Positions 16,225 through 24,086 of a DNA stretch of 64,000 nt are shown here, piece by piece (position 1 is the first letter of the stretch; each line of letters opens with the position of its first letter). Source of the DNA: Acidobacteriota bacterium (GTDB taxonomy: Bacteria > Acidobacteriota > Terriglobia > Terriglobales > SCQP01); contig DAHUYO010000011.1 of NCBI GenBank assembly GCA_027315185.1, positions 1 to 64,000 on the forward strand, read 5' to 3'. The notes under the pieces are model-generated. The model was not told the origin of the DNA and searched no databases. It saw only the letters and a program-made list of their open reading frames with translations. Both the position numbers and the translations under genes were made by a program.

Positions 16225-17679
16225 ATGCCGCCTCCCGCCCTCCGCAGCCTTGACATCACCCTGCGCCCAGACCGGCGGAGAGTGCTGCTGCGCCCGTTTC
16301 ACTCCATGAGCGACCAGCGCGCCCTGGCCATTTGCGCCCGGGTGATGGCGCTGCCGGAAAGCCAGGTACGCCCCTTGCTAGCACGGCTGCTGGCCGCCTT
16401 CCAGGGCCGCCATCGGGGCCTACGCGAGTTCCTCAAAAAGCGATTCGACGAGGTTCAGCCCTACTTGCCGGCTGGCGAGCCGCCCTCGGAGGAACGCGCG
16501 TGGCTGCTGGGCGCATATTTCAGCAGTGAATTCGCGTTCGAAGGCGCGGCCTTGTTCAATCCTTCCCTGGTGCCGCACCCCGATCCGCGGGGCGCGGCGG
16601 CTGGATCGCTGCGCGTTCTGCTCAGCCTGCGGGCGACCGGTGAAGGGCACGTCTCCTCAATCGTCTTTCGCTCCGGAACGCTCGATGCCGGCGCGCGGCT
16701 CGTGCTCGACGCCGCCAGCGAATACGGCGCGGAGCCCGCCGCGGAGCCCGGCGCCAGCTTTGAGAAGACGGAATTCGAGCGGCAGCTGGAGGAACTAGGC
16801 TTGGCGGGCGGTCTCCGCCACCAGGTGCTCAAAGCCCTGGGGCCGCGGTTCACACTGCGCGAGCTCACCACCCATGTCCGCCTCGCTCTCCAGCAACTGC
16901 GCGCGCCGAATGCGGAGACAGAGGCCCAGGCTCGGCAAATCCTGCTGCTGGCGCGATCCAACTACACCGTGAAGTTCGATCCGGATTCGCCGCTGGCCGA
17001 ACGCGTGCTGTTCCCCGCAACCCCATCGCAAAGCAACGGGATCGAGGACGCGCGCTTTGTGCGGTTTCAGGATGAATCCGGACTGGGAACCTATTACGCA
17101 ACCTACACCGCCTACGATGGCCGGCGGATCCAGCCGCAGCTGCTTGAGACCTCCGATTTTCTCGAGTTCAAGTTCGTTACGCTCAGCGGAGCAGCGGTCC
17201 AGAATAAGGGCATGGCCCTCTTCCCGCGCAAGATCGGCGGCCGCTATGCGATGCTGGGCCGGCAGGACTACGAAAACATCTATCTGCTGTTCTCCGAGCA
17301 CCTGCATTTCTGGTCCACCGCGCAGCACCTCCTCGCGCCGGCCTTTCCATGGGAGTTCGTCCAGTTGGGTAACTGTGGCTCGCCCATCGAGACCGCGGCC
17401 GGCTGGCTGGTTCTGAGCCATGGCGTGGGTCCCATGCGGGAATATTGCATCGGCGCCTTTCTGCTTGATCTCGACGACCCGGGCAAGGTGATTGGGCGGC
17501 TGCGGGAGCCGTTGATTGCGCCTAATTCGCGGGACCGCGATGGCTATGTGCCGAATGTTGTTTATAGCTGCGGCTCTCTCCTGCATGAGGGACAGCTTGT
17601 GATTCCATACGGCGTATCGGATTGCACTGTGGCGTTTGCCGCCGTGCCGCTGGGTGACCTGCTGGCGGCCATGCGGTAG
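16225..17679 (+). CDS. GH130-family glycoside phosphorylase/hydrolase
   Basis: A 484-residue protein. The C-terminal 270 residues are a five-bladed beta-propeller of family GH130, with NGIEDARFVRF, YYATYTAYDGR, KGMALFPRKIGGRYAMLGRQD, NCGSPIETAAGWLVLSHGVGP and PNVVYSCGSLLHEGQLVIPYG. The family acts on beta-mannosides, either as mannosyl-phosphorylases or beta-mannosidases. The first 200 residues are a helical extension that is common in larger GH130 members. It has no signal peptide, so it acts in the cytoplasm. It starts six bases after the glycosyltransferase stop, so the two are cotranscribed. Whether it phosphorolyses or hydrolyses cannot be decided by reading. Confidence 0.88.
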   Translation: MPPPALRSLDITLRPDRRRVLLRPFHSMSDQRALAICARVMALPESQVRPLLARLLAAFQGRHRGLREFLKKRFDEVQPYLPAGEPPSEERAWLLGAYFSSEFAFEGAALFNPSLVPHPDPRGAAAGSLRVLLSLRATGEGHVSSIVFRSGTLDAGARLVLDAASEYGAEPAAEPGASFEKTEFERQLEELGLAGGLRHQVLKALGPRFTLRELTTHVRLALQQLRAPNAETEAQARQILLLARSNYTVKFDPDSPLAERVLFPATPSQSNGIEDARFVRFQDESGLGTYYATYTAYDGRRIQPQLLETSDFLEFKFVTLSGAAVQNKGMALFPRKIGGRYAMLGRQDYENIYLLFSEHLHFWSTAQHLLAPAFPWEFVQLGNCGSPIETAAGWLVLSHGVGPMREYCIGAFLLDLDDPGKVIGRLREPLIAPNSRDRDGYVPNVVYSCGSLLHEGQLVIPYGVSDCTVAFAAVPLGDLLAAMR

Positions 17680-18089
17680 CGGGCATAGGCCCGGCCTGGG
17701 CATCTTTCCGCTCCGCAGCCGGTCCGCGGCCGCCGCTCCCGCCCCGCCGGAGGTCCGATGCGGTGGTTCGAGCACCCGCCGCACACGGCGTCTCCATAGC
17801 GTGTTCACCGGCCTGCTGGCTGCGGTCCCGGTCCGCAACTGCCCCGCGGGGCCCGGGCTTCGGGCCTCGTCGGATGTTTGTGAAACTCGCCCACCGGAGC
17901 GTCGAACTCCGCGGTTCGCCCGGTCGAGACCGCGGAGATGTGCACCGCCAACGATCCACGCGCCGGTAGCCACAGCCATAGCGTCAAGTGCTGATACCCC
18001 TTTGCGCCCGGCGACACATGCGGCGCCCATAGGTCGGAACCGACGATGGCGCCTGAGCCGTTTGCGACTCTTGTCCACACGCTCATCAG
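17680..18089. other. non-coding stretch after the GH130 gene
   Basis: No intact gene was found. A minus-strand frame (about 17805-18098) may be the shifted continuation of the VWFA remnant described next, but its residues match nothing I recognise. Confidence 0.4.
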
Positions 18090-18402
18090 ATCGTCCATTG
18101 TCCAGAATTTCGATTTGGCTGCGGCGTAAGTTGGTCACTGGCCGCCCGGCCTGGCCTGTTGCTCGCAATACAAGTTGCACCGCGGTGCGGGTCACGCGGA
18201 ATGTCGCCCGCCCCCGCGGCACGGCAGCGGTTCGTTGCTGCGCGGCTGCGGGGACCGCGGCCGCCGCGATCACGCCCAGCACAAAGCCGCTGCGCAGCGC
18301 TCCGCGCGCGGCCCGCTTCCGGCTCCAGCCTGCCAGGCGCAGGGTGCCAGGGCCGCGGCGCCAGAGGCTACACAAGCCGGGGTAACGCTTGGCCTTGAGC
18401 AT
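18090..18402 (-). pseudogene. fragment of a VWFA-related protein gene
   Basis: The minus-strand frame from ATG 18402 has a signal-peptide-like stretch (VLGVIAAAAVPAAAQQ). It continues AVQLVLRATGQAGRPVTNLR and RSQIEILDNGR. This is the N-terminus of the acidobacterial VWFA-related family; the intact paralogue at 43894 has VMVDLVVTNRHGKIIKNLK and PDQLELLDNGQ at the same place. After DNGR the frame turns into arginine-rich nonsense and another frame opens, so most of the gene, including the VWFA domain, is lost. No ribosome site was confirmed. Confidence 0.5.
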
Positions 18403-18754
18403 CCGGTAGCTTCCAAGGCCATTTGGCGCGGCTCCGGCCGAACTGTCGAGCGGCGTGGCCGCCAGCATCCTGGCCGGCCGCCTTGCGTTCGCCCGGGTGA
18501 GGAGCGTCCGAGCACGACAGGATTTGCCAGTGGGCAACGGTTACCGCGCATTGGGACTGCCGCCGCTCGCCCCGGCCGGACCGACACCGTTGGCTGCCCT
18601 GCGACGGGCAAGGAGTGCCGTCCCGGTCCCCGCCTAGGCCCGGGCGCGGATGATTGGCCCGCTCCAGATGCGGGGCTCCCTCGCTAGAGCGGTGACGTCA
18701 CCGCCGGGCATGCGTGGGAGGTTCCGGTCCATCTTCAACCCGTAACTGGTGGCG
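18403..18754. other. intergenic, no recognised gene
   Basis: About 350 bases between the VWFA remnant and the degenerate receiver gene. I see no credible reading frame, repeat or promoter. Confidence 0.4.
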
Positions 18755-19372
18755 TTACCGGCGACCGGTGGCACCGTCCCCCGGATCGTCCCCCTGGGCG
18801 AGGGCCCGCCGGACCTGCTCCATCCAAATGTGCGGCTGGGTGACTGGGGCGTTGAAGTCCGCACTGGCCAGGCGTTCATGGGGACGATTGAGCGCCAAGA
18901 TTCGCGCCCCGGCATACCGCGAACGAATCCACTTCGCCATTTCCTCCCGCGTCGCTGCCAGGGCGTTATGGCCTAGGATAAACAGCAAATAGTGCTCCGA
19001 CGATTCCGATAGCACCCGCTGCGCCTGCTCATTACCAACCACCGTGACTGGCCGGAAGCCGTGCCGCAGCAGCTCCTCGGCGCGGCGGAACCCCAGCGCC
19101 CGAGTGTACGCCACTTGAAACATCCGCCCCCGGTGGTGCGGCGCCGGCGTTGGGGTATTGCGCTGGGCAACGACCTGTTGCGTGGCCGCGCAGACGGCGA
19201 GGCATTCATTGCGGGTACGTTTGGCCTGCAGCTCCAACGCCCGATGTGCCGTCTCCAATCCGGCGACCGACTCGCAGCGCACACGCACCCCAGTCGGCAG
19301 GACTTCAAAGATATCGAAGATGCTCTGCGGATCTTGAACTGCTGGCGTTCCCATGGTCCTTTCCACCGGCAT
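18755..19372 (-). CDS. degenerate receiver (CheY-like) domain protein
   Basis: A 205-residue protein from ATG 19372; ATG 19354 is an alternative. The first 75 residues (FDIFEVLPTGVRVRCESVAGLETAHRALE) resemble a small domain seen in acidobacterial orphan regulators. Residues 90-195 have receiver-like alternation: VAYTRALGFRRAEELLRHGF, then YLLFILGHNALA, then ILALNR. The stretch LLFILGH replaces the usual phosphoacceptor region, and no conserved Asp triad is visible, so phosphotransfer is unlikely. Acidobacteria encode many such 'FILGHS' orphan receivers. The partner is unknown; both neighbours are transcribed in other units. Confidence 0.6.
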   Translation of the reverse strand: MPVERTMGTPAVQDPQSIFDIFEVLPTGVRVRCESVAGLETAHRALELQAKRTRNECLAVCAATQQVVAQRNTPTPAPHHRGRMFQVAYTRALGFRRAEELLRHGFRPVTVVGNEQAQRVLSESSEHYLLFILGHNALAATREEMAKWIRSRYAGARILALNRPHERLASADFNAPVTQPHIWMEQVRRALAQGDDPGDGATGRR

Positions 19373-19720
19373 CGTTAGCTTGCCGGTGAACGCGGCGGGG
19401 AGATGCCTAAGCGCGGTTCTCCGCCCCGGTCTGCCGGCAACGGGCCCGCTCACCCGATTGCCTTTAGTATCGCTCCGGCGGCCAGCCTAGTCAGTTCCGT
19501 GATGACATTAATGCGGCGTACGGGAAGCCCCGACTGCTTTGCCCAACGTCGCCCCGCGGGTCTGCCCTTTGCGGCTCGTGTGCAACGGTATGGCGGTGTA
19601 GCACGCGAACCCGGGCCGCTGCCTTGCCGCCAGGCGGAAAATTCCACGCGCAAGACCGCCAGGCAGGCGTGGCGGAGGCGGTCCCGACGATGCGATAATG
19701 CCGCCTCAGGAGCCACCGTC
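19373..19720. other. divergent intergenic region upstream of the DoxX gene
   Basis: About 350 bases that should hold promoters for the receiver-like gene (minus) and the DoxX gene (plus). I found no convincing -35/-10 or sigma-54 pair and no repeat. Confidence 0.4.
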
Positions 19721-20146
19721 ATGTCCTCCTCCTCCGTGACGCCGGCAGCCACGGCGCCTAGTATGGGCGCCGGCCGGACGTGGGCTGGCCGCATCTTGCA
19801 GGCTCTGGTCGTACTATTTTTGCTCTTCGACGCCGTGACCAAAGTGTTCCGTTCGCCGCAGGTGATGAAAGCCGCGGCGCAGCTGGGCTTCACCCCACGG
19901 GAAATCGTGACCGTTGGCGGCATCCTGCTGATTTGCACGCTGCTATATGTCATCCCGCGAACGGCGATTCTCGGCGCGGTGCTGCTGACCGGCTATTTGG
20001 GCGGAGCCGTGGCGGTCGCCTTTCACGCCCGCATGCCGGTCTTCGAGACGCTGTTTCCGTTCTTGTTCGGCGTGCTGGTGTGGCTGGCCCTGTACCTACG
20101 TCATCCTCGCCTCGGCGGGCTGCTCTCCGGGGCATCGAACCTATAG
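19721..20146 (+). CDS. DoxX-like membrane protein
   Basis: A 141-residue protein with four hydrophobic helices, at about 22-42 (ILQALVVLFLLFDAVTKVF), 62-82, 88-107 and 112-130. The pattern LFDAVTKVFRSPQVMKAAAQLGF fits the DoxX-like family (G/D-x-x-K-L, then the P-x-V-xx-A/M-xx-LG segment). AGGAG precedes the ATG at 19721. These are inner-membrane proteins related to the DoxD/DoxX subunits of thiosulfate-quinone oxidoreductase, but most, like this one, have no proven substrate. Confidence 0.8.
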   Translation: MSSSSVTPAATAPSMGAGRTWAGRILQALVVLFLLFDAVTKVFRSPQVMKAAAQLGFTPREIVTVGGILLICTLLYVIPRTAILGAVLLTGYLGGAVAVAFHARMPVFETLFPFLFGVLVWLALYLRHPRLGGLLSGASNL

Positions 20147-20277
20147 TGCGCGGTCTGGCCACGCTTGCCTAAGCGCGGGAGCGGAATCCGCGGCGCGGAC
20201 ATGGCTAAACGGGCTGGGCTGGACGCGACATCACGTTAGAGGGCGGCGCAGGGCCGCCGCCTCCGGAAAGAGTCGTC

Positions 20278-21195
20278 ATGCACCGCATTACGCCGCATTT
20301 GTGGTTTGATCAGGAGGCCCGCGAGGCGGCGAGCCTTTACACGCAGCTGTTTTCCTCCTCGCGGCTGGAGAGCGTGACCCGCTTGCGCAACACTCCCAGC
20401 GGCGACTGCGACCTGGTGCACTTTACCTTGGCCGACCAGCCTTTCATGGCGATCAGCGCCGGGCCCATGTTCCGCTTCAACCCCGCGATTTCGTTTCTGG
20501 TCCGATGCGGGTCCGAAGCGGAGGTGGATGGCCTATGGGGCCAATTCGCCGAGGGCGGCAAGCCGCACCTGCCGCTGGGCGCCTATCCGTTCAGCCCGCG
20601 TTACGGCTGGGTGGCGGATCGTTTCGGCCTTTCCTGGCAGGTAATGTTAGGGGGCGCCGGCGGCGGCCAGAAGATAACTCCGGTGCTGATGTTCACCGGC
20701 GCCGCCGCCGGCAAGGCGGAAGAAGCGATCCATTTCTATGCGTCGGTGTTCCGCGATGCTCCCCCGCCGGCAGACGCCACGCTAGGCGGCGAGGAGAGCC
20801 ATGCGACGGTCCTCGCGCGCCATGGCGAATCCCAGGCGCCGGAGCGGCCGGGCAGCGTGCAGTTCGCCGTGCTGCGCCTGCGCGGCCAGGAATTTGCCGC
20901 CATGGATAGCGCCCGCGACCACGGGTGCACGTTCAATGAGGCGATCTCATTTCTCATTCCCTGCGACACGCAGGTGGAGATTGACTATTTCTGGAACCGG
21001 TTGGCGGCCGATCCGAATGCCGGCCAGTGCGGTTGGCTGAAGGATCGCTTCGGTGTCTCCTGGCAAGTGGCCCCGGCCATGATGCGGAAGATGCTGTGTG
21101 GCGATGCCCAAGCGGTGGAACGTGTCACCGCCGCATTTCTCGGGATGAAGAAATTTGACCTTGCCGCCTTGCGCCGCGCCTATGAAGGGCGCTGA
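20278..21195 (+). CDS. tandem PhnB-like VOC-fold protein
   Basis: A 305-residue protein with two copies of the PhnB / 3-demethylubiquinone-methyltransferase-like VOC domain. Copy one (1-135) starts ITPHLWFDQEAREAASLYTQLF and ends YGWVADRFGLSWQVM. Copy two (140-270) starts ITPVLMFTGAAAGKAEEAIHFYASVF and ends CGWLKDRFGVSWQVAP. The repeated G-W-x-x-D-R-F-G-x-S-W-Q-V is diagnostic. The VOC fold binds metals or hydrophobic ligands, but no activity is established for this group. GGAAAG lies just before the ATG at 20278. Confidence 0.88.
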   Translation: MHRITPHLWFDQEAREAASLYTQLFSSSRLESVTRLRNTPSGDCDLVHFTLADQPFMAISAGPMFRFNPAISFLVRCGSEAEVDGLWGQFAEGGKPHLPLGAYPFSPRYGWVADRFGLSWQVMLGGAGGGQKITPVLMFTGAAAGKAEEAIHFYASVFRDAPPPADATLGGEESHATVLARHGESQAPERPGSVQFAVLRLRGQEFAAMDSARDHGCTFNEAISFLIPCDTQVEIDYFWNRLAADPNAGQCGWLKDRFGVSWQVAPAMMRKMLCGDAQAVERVTAAFLGMKKFDLAALRRAYEGR

Positions 21196-21233
21196 GAAAA
21201 CGCCGCCGCCCGGCTCAAGGTCAAGCCGGCACG

Positions 21234-21782
21234 GTGCGGCCTAGGGTCCATGCGATGGTGATCGGCAGCGCCGGTCTGCTTCTGTGGCGGCGACGCGGAC
21301 AGGATTCCCGCGGCGGCGCGCCTCCTTCGCGGCCCGAAAACATCGAGGTGTTGCTGGTTCATTTGGGCGGACCGTTCTGGCGAAATCGAGACCAGGGCGC
21401 CTGGTTCATTCCCAAGGGCGAAGCTCTGCCGGGAGAGTCCCTCCTGCGCACCGCCCGCCGTGAATTCGGCGAGGAGACGGGATTTTCTAGCCCCGAGGAA
21501 CCGGTGCGCGATGACGCTTCCAGTCCTTACCTTCCGCTCGGCGCCGCCCGCGTCTCGCACGGCAAGCTGGTGGTTGTCTTCGCCTTCGAGGGCGATTGCG
21601 ATCCCGCCCGCCTGCGGAGCAACACCTTCGAAGTGGAATGGCCGCCGCGGTCGGGCCGGATGCGGACTTTCCCCGAGGCGGACCGTGCTGCCTTCTTTCC
21701 TCTCGCCGCTGCCCAGGCCGTGATTCATCCGTCACAGCGAATCTTCCTAGACCGGCTCTGGCGCCAGCTTCAGCCAAAATAG
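21234..21782 (+). CDS. NUDIX hydrolase
   Basis: A 182-residue protein with the Nudix box GEALPGESLLRTARREFGEETGF (about residues 62-84), which matches G-x5-E-x7-R-E-U-x-E-E-x-G-U and binds Mg for pyrophosphate cleavage. WFIPKGEALPGE directly before the helix, the unusually long proline-rich loop (PPSRPENIEV) and PPRSGRMRTFPEADRAAFF resemble the group annotated as NTP pyrophosphohydrolases that include oxidative-damage nucleotides. The substrate is not determinable. The start is GTG 21234; ATG 21255 would remove seven residues. Confidence 0.85.
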   Translation: MRPRVHAMVIGSAGLLLWRRRGQDSRGGAPPSRPENIEVLLVHLGGPFWRNRDQGAWFIPKGEALPGESLLRTARREFGEETGFSSPEEPVRDDASSPYLPLGAARVSHGKLVVVFAFEGDCDPARLRSNTFEVEWPPRSGRMRTFPEADRAAFFPLAAAQAVIHPSQRIFLDRLWRQLQPK

Positions 21783-22072
21783 CCATTGCCCGCGTGCTGG
21801 GCGGCCGGCGCTCGCTCGGCGGGTAGGGATTGGGGGATTGCGTATTTTGCCGCGCTACTGGGCGCTACCACCAAGGCTCGAGCCGGCTTCGGCGGGCAAA
21901 ACGCAAATCCATTCGCGGGAGCCGCGCCTTTGGGCCCGAGGGCAAAACAGGCGCGTATGCGGGACGCCCCGCCTGCGGCGCAGCCGGGGCCCGCGCCCAT
22001 CCGTGAGGTGACGGCGTCGGACCGCAGCTCGTTGATGGGCCTCCACGTGCAGCGGGTGCGGTGGGAGGGAAT

Positions 22073-23026
22073 ATGGCCGGCGACACGGTGGCATTCAACA
22101 ACATCCTGGTGATGACGGATTTCTCGCCCGCTTCCGACCGGACGCTGCGCTATGCAGCGGGCTGGGCCCGCGCTTCCGGCGCCATGCTGCACGTCGCGCA
22201 TTTCATACGGCCCATGGCGTACGCGCTGGCGGGCGACGCCTATGGCGAGTTGATGAATCGCTTATGGCAGGACGGGCGCGAGGGGCTGGCGGCACTGGAC
22301 CAGAGCGAGATGCTGCGCGACATTCCCCATGCCACCTGGCTCGATCCGGGCGAAATCCTCGATGGCCTGCCGTCGCTGATTTCCGCCCACCAAGTGGACC
22401 TCGTTCTGCTGGCCAGTTCCGGCCGGCGGGGAGTGGGCAAAGTGCTGCTGGGTTCGACCGCCGAGGCGGTCTTCCGCACCACCGGCTGTCCCGTGCTGAT
22501 CGTCGGTCCTGGCGTTGCCGATGCCCGCCTGCAAGCGCCGGGGGTGGTATTGCTGGCCACGGATTTCGGCGCCGCCGCGCAGCGAGCGGCGGCTTATGCG
22601 TTCGCCGTGGCCCAGCAGCAGCACGCGCGACTCTATCTCTTGCATGTCCTGCATCCGCCTGTCGAGGAGTGCTCGCTGTGCACCGCGGAGGTCAAGGCCG
22701 CGCAGGCGCGCTTGCTGGAGCTGGCGCCGCCCGGCGCGCCGCGGGCGGAACTCAACACCATCGTCCATTTTGGCCGGCCCGCAGAGGAAATCGTCAAAAC
22801 CGCCCGCGAGCTCACAGCCGATCTAGTGGTTCTGGGCGCACGGCAGCCACCCCAGTTCACCTTGTACTCCGGCTGGGCGACCGCCTATGAGGTCCTCGGC
22901 GACGCCCCCTGCCCGGTGCTAACGTTGCGCGCGCCTGGCGGGCAGCCGGACCGTGCGCAGACTCCCCAGCAATGGGCAGTGGGCAGGGACCAAGCCACGG
23001 GAATGGCCTACAACCGCGCCCGATAA
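22073..23026 (+). CDS. tandem UspA-domain universal stress protein
   Basis: A 317-residue protein with two Usp domains. The first (8-150) has ILVMTDFSPASDRTLRYA at its start. It keeps the ATP-binding G-x2-G-x9-G-S/T motif in GRRGVGKVLLGSTAEAV, followed by CPVLIVGP. The second (160-295) starts VLLATDFGAAAQRAAAYA and ends CPVLTL, but its nucleotide loop (GARQPPQFTLYSGWATA) is altered, so probably only one site binds ATP. The ATG at 22073 is preceded by GGGAGGGA. Usp proteins support survival under stress or respiratory arrest. A weak sigma-54-like pair lies at 22036-22050. Confidence 0.9.
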   Translation: MAGDTVAFNNILVMTDFSPASDRTLRYAAGWARASGAMLHVAHFIRPMAYALAGDAYGELMNRLWQDGREGLAALDQSEMLRDIPHATWLDPGEILDGLPSLISAHQVDLVLLASSGRRGVGKVLLGSTAEAVFRTTGCPVLIVGPGVADARLQAPGVVLLATDFGAAAQRAAAYAFAVAQQQHARLYLLHVLHPPVEECSLCTAEVKAAQARLLELAPPGAPRAELNTIVHFGRPAEEIVKTARELTADLVVLGARQPPQFTLYSGWATAYEVLGDAPCPVLTLRAPGGQPDRAQTPQQWAVGRDQATGMAYNRAR

Positions 23027-23318
23027 GGCGCGCGGTGCTGAAAGGAGCTACGTCCGTCGCCATTGCCAACACCGTGATTCCGCCGTGCCGCCGGCTGCGT
23101 TCCGCGAGCAGCCGTGGCGCGGATCCTCGGTCGCAGTTGCGCCGACCAGGGCGGATCGCATCCGGCCACGACGTTGGCCAAGGGGAGCGCGATCGCCGTT
23201 TTCCCCAGCCGGGTGATTTTCCCCGCCGCCACTGGGTGAAACCACCCGATTTTGTGAATCATCCCTAATTCCCGCCCGTCGCAAACTGTGTAAACGCTAT
23301 GGAATCAATAGATGCACG
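23027..23318. other. regulatory region of the cupredoxin/porin genes
   Basis: About 290 bases with no gene. This is where binding sites for a sigma-54 activator of the promoter at 23319 would lie, but I could not identify a clear dyad. Confidence 0.35.
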
Positions 23319-23335
23319 TTGGCCACATGCTTGCT
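23319..23335 (+). promoter_or_regulatory. candidate sigma-54 promoter of the cupredoxin operon
   Basis: TTGGCCACATGCTTGCT: GG at 23321-23322 and GC at 23333-23334, 10 bases apart, with both TTGGC and TTGC intact. This is the closest match to the -24/-12 consensus in the window. The predicted start near 23346 leaves a leader of about 25 bases that contains the GGAGG of the cupredoxin gene. Confidence 0.6.
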
Positions 23336-23370
23336 ACTAGCTAAGGCGTAGACGTTCCACGGAGGCATCC

Positions 23371-23997
23371 ATGATCAAGAAATCATTCGCAATCATCACC
23401 ATTCTGCTGTTGGGGACGCTGGTGGCGTTTGCCGCTACGGGCTCGATCAGCGGCAAGATCTCTGGTATTCCCAAACCCCAAACCCTGCCTGGCGCTTTTC
23501 CCGCGCCGCCGGCGCCGGCCGTTGTATATGCCGTGCCGCTGCCGGAGAAGCACTTCGCTCTACCCAAGAAGGTGTTCATCATCGACCAGAAGTACACGTC
23601 GTTCATCCCCCACGTTTCGGGCATCCCAGTGGGCGCGACGGTGGAGTTTAAGAACAATGACACCGTCAATCACAACGTCAACTGGAAAGCCATCGGCGGT
23701 GACAAGGCCTTGGCCAAGAATCTGGGCACCTTTCCCCCAGGGCAATCCGCCACCTATACCTTCAAGCATACGGGCGAGGTGCATTTGCAATGCTCGCTGC
23801 ACCCAGACATGAGCGCCTGGATCTATGTGGCCCCGACGCCCTATGTCACGGTCAGCAAGAGCAACGGGAGCTACTCGCTGGCGAACGTTCCCGATGGCCG
23901 GTATCGCGTCGTCGCCTGGCACAGCGGCACCAAGGAAGCCAGCCAAGTGGTGACCGTGGCGGATCATGCCGTAGTCAATCTGAAGCTGACGAAATAG
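23371..23997 (+). CDS. exported cupredoxin (plastocyanin/azurin-like) protein
   Basis: A 208-residue protein with a signal peptide (1-22, ending AFAATG). A type-1 copper site is visible: His101 in TVNHNV, then Cys141, His144 and Met147 in CSLHPDM. The cupredoxin domain covers about 45-160. The remaining C-terminal part (YVTVSKSNGSYSLANVPDGRYRVVAWH) is a small transthyretin/CarboxypepD-like beta domain. It should act as a periplasmic electron carrier. GGAGG lies 9 bases before the ATG and a strong sigma-54-type promoter is just upstream. The haem-bearing porin follows after 89 bases with a hairpin between. Confidence 0.88.
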   Translation: MIKKSFAIITILLLGTLVAFAATGSISGKISGIPKPQTLPGAFPAPPAPAVVYAVPLPEKHFALPKKVFIIDQKYTSFIPHVSGIPVGATVEFKNNDTVNHNVNWKAIGGDKALAKNLGTFPPGQSATYTFKHTGEVHLQCSLHPDMSAWIYVAPTPYVTVSKSNGSYSLANVPDGRYRVVAWHSGTKEASQVVTVADHAVVNLKLTK

Positions 23998-24009
23998 CTC
24001 ACCCTGGGA

Positions 24010-24040
24010 CGGGCCCGGTGCCGCCGGGCCCGCTTCCGTT
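24010..24040 (+). terminator. hairpin between the cupredoxin and porin genes
   Basis: CGGGCCCGG (24010-24018) pairs with CCGGGCCCG (24024-24032) around a 5-base loop and is followed by CTTCCGTTTGT. It may be a partial terminator that lowers expression of the downstream porin relative to the cupredoxin, or an mRNA-end stabiliser. Confidence 0.45.
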
Positions 24041-24086
24041 TGTAGGCCAGCCGTCAACCGAACCCTAGGGTCATTTCCATCCTGCA

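Noticed and set aside
16795-18537. 580-residue minus-strand frame opposite GH130
   Set aside because: Most of it is the complement of the GH130 gene. Only its first quarter has real family similarity, and that part is reported as a VWFA remnant.
20157-20175. TGGCCACGCTTGCC as a sigma-54 promoter of the VOC gene
   Set aside because: GG and GC are only 8 bases apart; sigma-54 needs 10.
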